DNA of 47,174 nt. It comes from Pelolinea sp. (lineage in GTDB: Bacteria; Chloroflexota; Anaerolineae; Anaerolineales; Anaerolineaceae). A program made the translations under genes and the position numbers. Below are positions 32,526-40,023 of this stretch, piece after piece. Location of the stretch: positions 1 through 47,174 of the forward strand of contig JAUYCC010000079.1 in NCBI GenBank assembly GCA_030692365.1, in the 5' to 3' direction. Position 1 is the first letter of the stretch; every line of letters starts with the position of its first letter. A model generated the notes under the pieces. That model did no database searches. It saw only the letters and a list, made by a program, of their open reading frames with translations, and was not told the DNA's origin.

Positions 32526-33080
32526 TTAATCCGTAAAAACGGGCAGGTGCCCGAGGGCAATAACGCCCTCCCAGCCGCAGGAGTCGCCTTCGGTAAAGAT
32601 GGCGGCTTCCAGGCTCACCTGCCCGCCGGCTTTCTTGATGACCTGGCGCATGCCTTCCAGCGTTGAACCGGTGCTGATGACATCATCAACGATCGCCGCG
32701 CGCTTGCCTTTCAGAATCGGAATATCCTTTTCATCCAGGAGCAGCATCTGGGGTTTGCCGGTGGTGATGGAAACAGTTTCTGCCTTAATAGCGTCGCCCA
32801 TATAGACCTTGTAACTCTTGCGCAGGACGATGTAAGGTTTTTTGGTTTCAACAGATAGCGCATGCACCAGGGGGATGCTTTTGGCCTCCGCGGTGACCAG
32901 CACGTCGTAGTCAGCGCCTTCAAGTTTTTTCGCGAGCAGCCTTGCGCAGGCCTGCACCAGTTCTGTGTCGCCCAGAATATTTAAAATGGCAATTTTCAAA
33001 CCGGGTTTAATCTCAAAAAGCCGTAGATCGCGCTTCACGCCGCCGATCTCGATCGCATATGTTTTATATGGGTTAGCCAT
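32526..33080 (-). CDS. Adenine phosphoribosyltransferase-like protein
   Basis: A 184-residue type-I phosphoribosyltransferase. The PRPP-binding loop is 'AAIVDDVISTGSTLEG' (about 128-143). 'DVLVTAEAKSIPLVHALS' and 'KPYIVLRKSYKVYMGDAI' are typical of the Apt/Xpt group, which makes AMP or XMP from a free base. 'TAEAKSIP' replaces the usual 'gie.rG' segment, so base specificity is uncertain. It ends 15 bases from the convergent aldolase gene and starts after GGAGGGACAGC. Confidence 0.85.
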   Translation of the reverse strand: MANPYKTYAIEIGGVKRDLRLFEIKPGLKIAILNILGDTELVQACARLLAKKLEGADYDVLVTAEAKSIPLVHALSVETKKPYIVLRKSYKVYMGDAIKAETVSITTGKPQMLLLDEKDIPILKGKRAAIVDDVISTGSTLEGMRQVIKKAGGQVSLEAAIFTEGDSCGWEGVIALGHLPVFTD

Positions 33081-33407
33081 GCTGTCCCTCCGGAAAAATG
33101 TTCATTTATTACAATGGAAGTGTATCACAGGAGAATAAAAACTCAGGGAAAATAGGTGTTTTAAATAAAAACGAGAGCCGGAGACGCCAACCCCGGCCCT
33201 CTCATAAGGAGGAGAAGAAGAAGAAAAGTTGCCCTTACAGCAAATATACCCCCAGGTCCTTTTTTGTGCATGACGTTAAACCTACGATTACCCTACGATT
33301 TCGAACGCTTTTTCTAGCGAAATTTTACGAATATTTATCCAGATTTATCGCGGATTATTAATTTTCCTCTATAATCAATGGGCAGAGAGGATAACAAAGA
33401 ATCTCCC
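33081..33407. other. Intergenic region between divergent genes
   Basis: No gene is seen in these 327 bases. The region holds the hairpin at 33163-33204, a purine-rich tract with AAGGAGGAGAAG (about 33206-33222) and a short repeated ACCTACGATTACCCTACGAT (near 33280-33300). A TATAAT box at 33370-33375 is a plausible -10 element for the alkyltransferase gene. Confidence 0.5.
33163..33204 (-). terminator. Minus-strand terminator-like hairpin upstream of the phosphoribosyltransferase gene
   Basis: GAGAG.CCGG (33172-) and CCGG..CTCTC (to 33203) pair. On the minus strand the stem is followed by GTTTTTATTT. Any transcript ending here starts between 33205 and about 33400 and stops before the phosphoribosyltransferase gene at 33080. 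This suggests either a transcribed leader with attenuation or a small RNA. No known riboswitch motif is seen. Confidence 0.45.
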
Positions 33408-33953
33408 ATGAAAAATACTACACCCCATAAGCTCGTATCGGCTGCCTTCATTGAAAAAACGCTTGCCGGTGCTTTGGCGTTAGCCGCGACAGAATCAGGA
33501 TTAGCCCGGCTGTTTTTCTGCAGCCGGAAAGATTATGACACATTTACGGCTGCCAACCATCTATCGGCTGATGCAAAACCGAACGAAATATTAAAAGAAG
33601 CCTCGCGGCAGGTGGTTGAGTATTTCGATGGAAAGCGCAAGGAATTTGATCTCCCGTTGGACTTGAATGGCCAGACGCCTTTCAGAGCAAAAGTGTTGCA
33701 CGCCTGCGCCAAAATCCCTTTAGGTAAAGTCCTCACTTACGGCGCGCTGGCGGCCAAAGCCGGCAGCCCCAAAGCTGCGCGAGCGGCCGGAGGGGCTATG
33801 GCGAACAATCCCATCGCGCTCATCATTCCCTGCCACCGGGTGGTAGGTAGCGATAAAGGGCTGCACGGCTTTTCTTCTCCCGGCGGGCTAAAAACCAAAG
33901 CGATCCTCCTTCGCCATGAGGGAGTGGCCATAGAGCATGAACGTGTTATATAA
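33408..33953 (+). CDS. Methylated-DNA--protein-cysteine methyltransferase
   Basis: A suicide repair protein that takes the alkyl group from O6-alkylguanine in DNA. It has about 181 residues, with the active-site motif P-C-H-R-V at 141-145 (Cys142) and the DNA-binding 'VLTYGALAAKAGSPKAARAAG' helix-turn-helix. The start is uncertain: ATG 33378 would add ten residues but falls only 3 bases after a TATAAT box, so ATG 33408 is preferred. It lies 15 bases upstream of era and is probably co-transcribed. Confidence 0.94.
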   Translation: MKNTTPHKLVSAAFIEKTLAGALALAATESGLARLFFCSRKDYDTFTAANHLSADAKPNEILKEASRQVVEYFDGKRKEFDLPLDLNGQTPFRAKVLHACAKIPLGKVLTYGALAAKAGSPKAARAAGGAMANNPIALIIPCHRVVGSDKGLHGFSSPGGLKTKAILLRHEGVAIEHERVI

Positions 33954-33968
33954 GGTATGAAATAGTAT

Positions 33969-34892
33969 ATGAATGATATAAAAGACACCAAATTCCGCAG
34001 CGGATATGCTGCGGTGGTGGGACGCCCGAATGTGGGCAAATCCACCCTCATCAACACCTTGCTCGGCCAGAAAATCGCGGCGGTCTCCAGCAAACCGCAA
34101 ACCACGCGGCTCAAGCAATTGGGCATCCTGACCGGGGATGATTTCCAGATTATTTTCATTGATACCCCGGGCATCCATTTGCCGCGGTACGCGCTGGGCA
34201 CAGGCATGAACGCGCTAGCGCAGGAAGCCCTGATGGAAGCCGACATCATCCTCTGGCTGGTGGATGCCAGCGCGCCCCCTCACGCGGAGGACAGCCTGAT
34301 CACCCAAAAACTAGCCGCGCTGCCTGCGCTGCCGACGGTAATCCAGGTATTGAATAAAGTGGACCTGACCAACTCCGAAATACTGGAATTGCGTAAGAAA
34401 GAATATGAAGCGCTATACCCCAAGGTAGAGCAGATAACGATCAGCGCCAAAGTGGGAACCGGCGTGGAGGAACTAAAAGAGATTATCCGGGGGCGGATGC
34501 CGGAAGGTGATCCTCTTTTCCCATCAGACCAGGTGACCGATTATTATGAGCGCGAAATTGCCGCCGACCTGATCCGTGAAGCCGCGCTGGAACACCTGCG
34601 CGATGAGGTGCCGCATGCCATCGCGGTGCGTGTGGATGATTACCAGGAACGCGGCGACACCGGGGCGCGCATCACCGCGACAATTTTCGTCGAGAAGGAC
34701 TCGCAAAAAGGTATCGTCATCGGCAAAGGCGCCGAGATGCTGAAGGCCATCGGCAGCGGCGCGCGCCTGGCTATTGAGGCCATGAGCGGCCGTAAGGTTT
34801 ATCTGGAGCTGCGCGTCAAGGTCAACAAGAACTGGCGCAGCAACCCCGATTTCCTGCGGCAGATGGGATATGAGGACCTGGGGGATAAGTAA
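33969..34892 (+). CDS. era: GTPase Era
   Basis: A ribosome-assembly GTPase that binds 16S rRNA near its 3' end. It has 307 residues. The GTPase motifs are G1 'GRPNVGKST' (18-26), G3 'DTPGIH' and G4 'NKVD'. The C-terminal KH domain holds 'FVEKDSQKGIVIGKGAEMLK' and ends with 'LRVKVNKNWRSNPDFLRQMG', both classic Era. The TAA stop is followed at once by a TTG that opens the YhhN-like frame. Confidence 0.98.
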   Translation: MNDIKDTKFRSGYAAVVGRPNVGKSTLINTLLGQKIAAVSSKPQTTRLKQLGILTGDDFQIIFIDTPGIHLPRYALGTGMNALAQEALMEADIILWLVDASAPPHAEDSLITQKLAALPALPTVIQVLNKVDLTNSEILELRKKEYEALYPKVEQITISAKVGTGVEELKEIIRGRMPEGDPLFPSDQVTDYYEREIAADLIREAALEHLRDEVPHAIAVRVDDYQERGDTGARITATIFVEKDSQKGIVIGKGAEMLKAIGSGARLAIEAMSGRKVYLELRVKVNKNWRSNPDFLRQMGYEDLGDK

Positions 34893-35564
34893 TTGCTGAA
34901 TCCCTGGTTCTTTCTGGCATTGTTCTTGATGGGGGTGAACTGGCTGGCGATCTGGTTAGATTGGAAAATGGCTAACTACCTGTCAAAACCAGCCATCATT
35001 TTGGCGCTGCTGGGCTGGTTTTTCTCAACCGCCGGGTTTTCCTTTCCAACGCTCTGATTCGGCATCGGACTGGTTTTTGCTTTGGCGGGTGATACCTTGC
35101 TGCTATTCCAGGGGAAATGTTTTTTATTTGGGATGGTCGCCTTCATGCTGACGCACGTCGCGTTTATCATCGGATTCAACCAGAGTTTGCCGGTGATGAG
35201 TCCGGTGGTTATCGCTTTGGTGCTGTTTTGTTTTTTTTTGTGGGTTTTGCTTTATGCCACCCTTCGGCGGGGGGCACTGGCCAACGCGGCTTACCGCACA
35301 ATGGAAATACCGCTGGTCGTTTATAACCTGGTTATTCTGCTGATGGTGATTTCCGCCCTGACGACCAATTTCCGACTAAACTGGCTGCCTGCTGCGTCCG
35401 TGCTGGTCTCATGCGGGGCGCTGTTGTTTCTTTTTTCAGATGTGCTGCTGGCGGTGGACCGCTTTATCCGGCCGCTGCCGACCGCGCGGTTGTGGAAACG
35501 GGTGACTTACCAGCTTGGCCAGTTGGCCATCATCGCTGGCGTCCTGCTTACCTTTTCCGCCTGA
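34893..35564 (+). pseudogene. YhhN-family membrane protein gene interrupted by an in-frame TGA
   Basis: From TTG 34893, the base after the era stop, the frame encodes about 54 residues rich in membrane helices ('NPWFFLALFLMGVNWLAI'), meets TGA at 35055-35057, then continues for about 170 residues with the YhhN pattern 'FALAGDTLLLFQGKCFLFGM' and 'FMLTHVAFIIGF'. Joined, about 223 residues match the usual size of the family (lysoplasmalogenase TMEM86/YhhN). A TGG-to-TGA change is the simplest cause. The second part alone could start at TTG 35082 but would lack its first helices. It overlaps the convergent YitT gene by 17 bases. Confidence 0.75.
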
Positions 35565-36441
35565 AATCAGTGGTTTTTCTGAACGGCCTGAACCCCTCCC
35601 CCAGGGCTTCATTCGCCTGCCCGATGACCATGAAGGCGTCGGGATCAGCTTCGTGGACAATTGCTTTTAGAAGGTTGACCTCGGCGCGGGTGAGCACACA
35701 GTAAAGCACCGGCCGGGATTGGTTGGAATATCCGCCTGTGCCGGGCATAATGGTCACCCCGCGCTCCAACAGTGTGAGTATCTGCCTGGCAACTACCTTG
35801 TGCTCGCTGGTGATGATGAACGCCATACGGTACAGATTGTTGCCTTCAGAAACCAGTTCGGCCGCCATACCGCTGATATAAATGACAAACAGGGCGTAGA
35901 GCGCTTTGTCCCAGCCGAAGGCGAAACCGGATGCTAGTACTACCAGCCCGTCGGTGATGAGATAAGCCTGCGAGATGGCGATCCCGCGGTAGTGGTTGAG
36001 GATGCGCCCTAGGATATCCGAACCGCCGCTGGTGCCGCGCCCGCGGTACACCAGTCCAAGACCGATACCCAATACCACGCCGCCGTATAAAGCGACCAAA
36101 ACCTTATCCGTTGTAGCGCCTTTTAATGGCAGGAAATAAGCCAACCCATCCGTAAACACGGAGAATAGGAAAACAGCAGTCGCAGTGCGCAGGGCAAACC
36201 GCCGGCCGCCCAGGTAACGCCAGCCGAGGACCAGTAAGGGCAGGTTGCCAACCAGAACCATGACGCCGATCGGCCATTTGGTAAAGTAGTTGATGATCTG
36301 TGACGCGCCGCTGATGCCTCCGCTAACCATCAGACCAGGGATGAGGAAAAGGCGCATAGCCAGTGCCTGTACAAACGCGCCCGCGGCGATGAAGAAATAA
36401 TCCAGAAAAATGTATTTACGGGAAGAAATTTTCTTCAACAT
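35548..36441 (-). CDS. YitT family membrane protein (DUF161 plus DUF2179)
   Basis: About 297 residues. There are five or six N-terminal membrane helices, with 'FLIPGLMVSGGISGASQII' and 'YRGRGTSGGSDILGRIL', the paired YitT repeats. A C-terminal soluble DUF2179 domain follows ('MAFIITSEHKVVARQI', 'RGVTIMPGTGGYSNQ', 'LYCVLTRAEVNLLKAIV'). The physiological role is not established. I chose ATG 36441 because AGGGA lies just upstream. An in-frame start at 36465 would add eight residues. Confidence 0.92.
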   Translation of the reverse strand: MLKKISSRKYIFLDYFFIAAGAFVQALAMRLFLIPGLMVSGGISGASQIINYFTKWPIGVMVLVGNLPLLVLGWRYLGGRRFALRTATAVFLFSVFTDGLAYFLPLKGATTDKVLVALYGGVVLGIGLGLVYRGRGTSGGSDILGRILNHYRGIAISQAYLITDGLVVLASGFAFGWDKALYALFVIYISGMAAELVSEGNNLYRMAFIITSEHKVVARQILTLLERGVTIMPGTGGYSNQSRPVLYCVLTRAEVNLLKAIVHEADPDAFMVIGQANEALGEGFRPFRKTTDFRRKR

Positions 36442-36551
36442 ACTGTCCCTAGAACCTAACCTCACCGCGATTATATGCTATAAAAACCAGGCGATTTACA
36501 TAAATTTTACTTAAGGAGCTTGAAATGACGAGTTAAAAGCAATACAATAAA

Positions 36552-36643
36552 AGATGGAGGGAAAGCTCGTTCGAATTCGCCTGTGCGCAGGTGTGGGAAG
36601 ATAGTGACGGACGGCAAGCAGGATTGCTACTTTCCCTCCATCT
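36552..36643 (-). repeat. 92-bp element bounded by a perfect 14-bp inverted repeat
   Basis: AGATGGAGGGAAAG (36552-36565) and CTTTCCCTCCATCT (36630-36643) are exact complements, with 64 bases between. Inside is a small hairpin CCTG-TGCG-CAGG (about 36580-36591). On the minus strand the outer stem is followed by TTTATTG, so it could end as a terminator. It could be a structured RNA or a short mobile element. I do not recognise it. Confidence 0.6.
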
Positions 36644-36731
36644 GGAAGGTATCTGGTAGTGCGGATGCACGTGTCCAGAGCGCAGCGTGGGATTCATCGC
36701 ACCTACAAAGTTTTGTTTAAGAGAGAACCGT

Positions 36732-36773
36732 CCCCTTCGACACCCCACATTGCCGCTTTGGGCGCGGGCTCAG
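36732..36773. repeat. Intergenic repeat family A, reverse orientation
   Basis: CCCCTTCGACACCCCACAT, followed by TGCCGCTTTGGGCGCGGGCT and CAG, is the reverse complement of the CTGAGC...GTGGGGTGTCGAAGGG part of the copy at 1864-1946. Confidence 0.65.
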
Positions 36774-36903
36774 AGAAAGGGATTTTTTTTATTTAATTTC
36801 CTTCCCTGTTGGGAGAGGGTAGAGGTGGGTCAGAGTCACAGGTACACGAATTTTTCTTTTCAACTACCATGCAACAAATTCCGGTGCGGAATTGTAGATC
36901 AGG

Positions 36904-36942
36904 GCGAGATCCTTCGGCTGCAAGGCAGCCTCAGGATGACAA
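36904..36942. repeat. Intergenic repeat family B, short copy
   Basis: GCGAGATCCTTCGGCTGCA followed by GGCAGCCTCAGGATGACAA, the same ends as the right half of the copy at 38067-38199. It touches the 3' end of the SUMF-domain gene. Confidence 0.75.
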
Positions 36943-36951
36943 CCGGGGAAA

Positions 36952-37918
36952 TTACGGGTACACGCACCTGAACCCGCGCACCGCGCCGGGAGAACCCGGT
37001 TCATGCGACAGGCGGTTGGCTGGACGCGAGTAGCGGTACGGGTCGGAATAGCTGGCGCCTTTGAGCACCTTGGTTTCACCGGTCTCCGGTCCCTGCGGGT
37101 TGCTTGATGGGGAATTCTGATAGTAATTGGGATCATACCAGTCCGAAACCCATTCGCGCACGTTACCGCCCATATCCAGCAAGCCGTAATAACTCTTACC
37201 ATAGGGGAAGAGGCCCACAGCGGTGGTGTTACCGATGACGTTGTTGGCATTGTTGAGCTTTATGCGCGGCTGGTCTTCACCCCAGGGATACTTGGCGCCA
37301 TTCGGCCCACGCGCGGCTTTTTCCCACTCGGCTTCGGTGGGCAGGCGGCCGCCGGTCCAGTCGCAATACATCTGCGCCATATCCCATGCAATAAATACCA
37401 CCGGATGGCTGGAATACAGCGGGTTGAGGTAGTTGGGGTTGGTGCTGGTTTTCACGGAATATTTGCAAACACCGGCGTTCACGCAGGCAGTGAACATGGC
37501 ATTGGTCACCTGCGTCTTTGAGATCCAGAATGCGTCCAGATAAACGGTGTGCTGCGGTTCTTCGTTGACTTCGCGGTTGGTGTCATTCTGCGTGGAACCC
37601 ATGAGGAAGTCCCCCGCGGAGATATATACCAGTTCCATGAAGTTCACCGGGTTGTAAACTGGCGTGTAGTTCGCGGGGTCTGCCGGCGCGGGGATGGGGG
37701 TGGAGCGCATCACCGGGGTAGGGATAAGCGTGGGGGTGGCAGTGGGCTCGGGTGTGGCAGTCGGGATTGAAGCTGCCAGGGTCTGCTCGACGGATAACTT
37801 CACCCACATCTGGGTGGCAAGCATGCCCATATCTGGCGTGGGGGCTGCCTGCGATTTGGGGGCGCACGATGCAAATAATGACAGGCTTAAGAAAATGATG
37901 ATGACTTTTTTTATTCAA
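36952..37918 (-). pseudogene. SUMF/formylglycine-enzyme-like lipoprotein with frameshifted signal peptide
   Basis: The long frame (from ATG 37830, 292 residues) encodes a Thr/Pro linker and a SUMF1-type domain: 'ELVYISAGDFLMGSTQND', 'GGRLPTEAEWEKAARG', 'YGLLDMGGNVREWVSDWY' and 'GAVRGFRCVYP'. The sequence upstream in this frame encodes a lipoprotein signal (VIIIFLSLSLFASC) but has no start. A TTG with an AGGTG site lies at 37918 in another frame, and removing one A from the A7 run (T7 at 37906-37912 on the plus strand) joins them as MNKKVIIIFLS. The catalytic cysteines of true FGE are absent ('GASYSDPYRYSRPANR'), so it is probably a binding domain. Either a real slip site or an assembly error. 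Confidence 0.72.
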
Positions 37919-38066
37919 AATGATCACCTTTCCCAGGATTTTGAAATAATAAAAACAATATACACCTAATTAAATGGTTTTAGGAGGTTTTATAAGATTT
38001 TATGTTTTTGTGAACCCTGCTTTTGGGTTACAGCGATGCAACAAGAAAGATAGTTAACAGTTGCTC

Positions 38067-38199
38067 TGTCATGCTGAACGAGGTAACTGCGCAGCGTGCC
38101 CGAAGGGTAAGCATCTCGGGCTGAAAATGCGAAAGGCGATAAGCAGGAAGAATGTCTGATATAAGGCCGAGATCCTTCGGCTTCGCCTCAGGATGACAA
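38067..38199. repeat. Intergenic repeat family B, full inverted pair
   Basis: TGTCATGCTGAACGAGG ... CGAAGGGTAAGCATCTCGG on the left and CCGAGATCCTTCGGCTTCGC then CTCAGGATGACA on the right form the two inverted ends. About 60 bases of apparently unique sequence lie between them. This is the clearest copy in the window. Confidence 0.82.
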
Positions 38200-38242
38200 C
38201 CCTTTATGAACGTTCGTCCTTGTAGGGTTCCGGAAAATGAGA

Positions 38243-38279
38243 AAAAAAAAAGGCGGCAAAGATAACCGCCGCCTTAATT
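38243..38279 (-). terminator. Intrinsic terminator of the GH25 gene
   Basis: AAGGCGGCA and CCGCCGCCTT can pair around AAGATAA. On the minus strand the stem is followed by a long T-run. It lies just downstream of the lysozyme stop codon. Confidence 0.8.
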
Positions 38280-38292
38280 TTGAGTTTGATGT

Positions 38293-39078
38293 TTACAGGG
38301 TTTTGGCCCAGTTATCAATGGCTTTATTAACCCGGCTTTTCAGGTCAGCAATATCAGGTTTTGGTGTCGGATTGGGATTGGGCGCGGGGGGATTGTTATC
38401 ATTAATTCCAGCAAATATCTTTAACTCTTCCCAACTGCCGTTGAACCAGTTTAAATCAATTCCTTTGCTTTCGGCGCCATAGGCAATCCCGTCGCCAACG
38501 TTGGTGTATTGCCAGAAGGTCCATGGTTTTTTATTGCTTTTCCAGGGCTCAAGCTCATCGGGTTTGGAGACGCCGGGGGTGTAAACCCTCATATAATGGG
38601 CAACCCACAGATTGTAATAAGCCCATTTGGCGTCAAACATCTTGGTGTATTTATTGCGCCCGTGGATGCCCCAGTAACCGGGGGAGGTATAGAGCATGGG
38701 TTTCTTGTCGGTGATGGTTTCTACCTCCACCAGGAACTGTTCGAGCAGCGAGTTGGAAGGGTAGAGGCTGCCCTGGTTGGGGGCTTCAAAATCAGCCACC
38801 GGAGGAAGCTCCCCAAGGTCGTTTCCCAGAATATCGCAGAAAATGCGCGCCTGCAGCAATCCGGAAAGATCCCACCGTAAAAGGTGATATCCTCCGCGCA
38901 GCAAGCCGGCATCTTTGGCTGCTTTCCAGTTGTATTCGAAGTCGCGGTCAATTCCACCGCGCTCGGAAACTTTAATAAACACAAATTTGGCACCCATCTT
39001 CACCGCTTTGGTGAAATCCATTTTCTGGGGCGTTGATTTATCATCCTGCCAGTGGCTTACATCAATTCCCTGTACCAT
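38293..39078 (-). CDS. Glycoside hydrolase family 25 lysozyme
   Basis: A 261-residue muramidase that cleaves the MurNAc-GlcNAc bond of peptidoglycan. The GH25 start 'MVQGIDVSHWQ' holds Asp6, and 'LPPVADFEAPNQ' holds Asp96 and Glu98, the catalytic acids. 'PMLYTSPGYW' and 'PWTFWQYTNVGDGIAYG' complete the barrel. A Pro/Asn-rich linker (about 228-240) leads to a short C-terminal helix. There is no signal peptide, unlike most secreted GH25 enzymes, so export may use another route or it may come from a phage. It is a single gene ended by a strong terminator. Confidence 0.92.
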   Translation of the reverse strand: MVQGIDVSHWQDDKSTPQKMDFTKAVKMGAKFVFIKVSERGGIDRDFEYNWKAAKDAGLLRGGYHLLRWDLSGLLQARIFCDILGNDLGELPPVADFEAPNQGSLYPSNSLLEQFLVEVETITDKKPMLYTSPGYWGIHGRNKYTKMFDAKWAYYNLWVAHYMRVYTPGVSKPDELEPWKSNKKPWTFWQYTNVGDGIAYGAESKGIDLNWFNGSWEELKIFAGINDNNPPAPNPNPTPKPDIADLKSRVNKAIDNWAKTL

Positions 39079-39229
39079 AGTTCAGTACCTCCACAATTCA
39101 ATCGGGTTGTTGAGGTTAATGTTGCAAGAAGCGAGCCAAACCTGAACCACAGATACACAGATGAAAGACGGAAAAGCACTGATATTCTTCAAATAATTAA
39201 TCCTTTCGGATTGGCTAAGAGTATGTTAT

Positions 39230-39289
39230 AAACAGGCATATAAATATAGGTAAATATATGTCTAAATTAAGGCATAAATAGAGGAAAAT
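39230..39289 (+). promoter_or_regulatory. AT-rich promoter/operator region of the toxin-antitoxin pair
   Basis: Repeated short AT-rich words (GCATATAAATATAGG, TAAATATATG, GCATAAATAGAGG) precede the antitoxin ATG. This fits Phd-type autoregulation, where antitoxin dimers bind operator repeats. No exact palindrome was defined. Confidence 0.35.
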
Positions 39290-39553
39290 ATGATAATGAA
39301 AACCGCTTCTGTAACCGATTTACGGGATAACCTTTCCGGCGTTTTTGAACGTCTTGAGGATGAGAAGACCTTAATGATAATGAAACACAGCAAACCTGCC
39401 GCTTATCTCATTACACCGGAAGCCATGGATGATATATTAACAACCCTGGAAGATTATGAAGATTTGCGTGATACCGTCGAGCGTATGAATGACATTGAGA
39501 AAATAGATCAAACAAATTCTATTGATAATGTTCGTAGTCGAATTGGTTTATGA
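39290..39553 (+). CDS. Type II antitoxin, Phd/YefM family
   Basis: An 87-residue DNA-binding antitoxin. The Phd/YefM pattern is clear: 'KTASVTDLRDNLSGVFERLE' followed by 'KTLMIMKHSKPAAYLITPEA'. The C-terminal acidic helix ('DDILTTLEDYEDLRDT') would wrap the toxin. GAGG lies 5 nt before ATG 39290. Its stop overlaps the toxin start as ATGA, the usual coupled order of antitoxin before toxin. Confidence 0.9.
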   Translation: MIMKTASVTDLRDNLSGVFERLEDEKTLMIMKHSKPAAYLITPEAMDDILTTLEDYEDLRDTVERMNDIEKIDQTNSIDNVRSRIGL

Positions 39554-39879
39554 CTCACAAAATTTATTTTCACCCCGATGCTGAAGGTGAAATGGCGTCA
39601 ATTGCGCAAGGGAATAAAAAAATTGCCACGCAGATACTTGACCGTATTCATAAGTTGGATAAAGATCCTCTTCCCCCCGGATTCAAAAAAATCGCAGAAA
39701 AAATATATAGAATCAGGTATGGTGACTTTCGAATTGTATATGCGGTGATGAGCGACAGGGTAGTCGTATACAAGATAACTAAACGAGATAAAAATACCTA
39801 TAAAGACCTTCCGGCGATAGTAAAACACCTGAAGAGAATGTTAGAAGAAATAAATCAGTTTAAATCTGGGGAAAAATGA
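39550..39879 (+). CDS. Type II toxin, RelE/ParE superfamily
   Basis: A 109-residue toxin of the RelE/ParE fold. 'HKIYFHPDAEGEMASI' is the first strand and helix, and 'EKIYRIRYGDFRIVYAVMSD' followed by 'RVVVYKITKRDKNTYK' are the central strands with the basic residues typical of RelE. RelE-type members cut mRNA on the ribosome and ParE types poison gyrase. The 'YRIRYGDFRIVY' pattern favours RelE. It overlaps the antitoxin gene by 4 bases and lies 62 bases before tRNA-Gly. Confidence 0.9.
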   Translation: MTHKIYFHPDAEGEMASIAQGNKKIATQILDRIHKLDKDPLPPGFKKIAEKIYRIRYGDFRIVYAVMSDRVVVYKITKRDKNTYKDLPAIVKHLKRMLEEINQFKSGEK

Positions 39880-39941
39880 AGTTGAAGCGGAAAAAGAGAT
39901 TTCTTGACCATCCTGTTGTAACTGGGTAGAATAGATTACGC

Positions 39942-40013
39942 GCGGGCGTCGCCAAGTGGTAAGGCGTCAGCCTTCCAAGCTGATATTCGTGGGTTCGAAT
40001 CCCACCGCCCGCT
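39942..40013 (+). tRNA. tRNA-Gly (TCC anticodon)
   Basis: A full cloverleaf of 72 bases. The acceptor arms GCGGGCG and CGCCCGC pair fully. The anticodon arm is TCAGC-CTTCCAA-GCTGA with anticodon TCC, and the T arm is GTGGG-TTCGAAT-CCCAC. The discriminator base is T, as usual for glycine tRNA. CCA is not encoded. Confidence 0.97.
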
Positions 40014-40023
40014 TTTTATTTAA

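Larger units (their letters stand above)
36442..36951. other. Repeat-rich intergenic region without a gene
   Basis: No coding sequence is supported in these 510 bases. It contains an inverted-repeat element (36552-36643), a reversed family-A repeat (36732-36773) and a family-B repeat (36904-36942), separated by low-complexity AT-rich sequence. Confidence 0.6.
37919..38292. other. Intergenic region with family-B repeats
   Basis: No gene is seen. The left part is AT-rich, with promoter-like sequence for the SUMF-domain gene. The middle is occupied by the family-B element at 38067-38199 and the right by the terminator of the lysozyme gene. Confidence 0.6.

Noticed and set aside
35055-35057. Selenocysteine at the TGA in the YhhN gene
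   Set aside because: The codon sits at a membrane-helix position without a redox Cys context, and I see no G-first stem-loop 16-37 nt after it. A TGG to TGA change is simpler.
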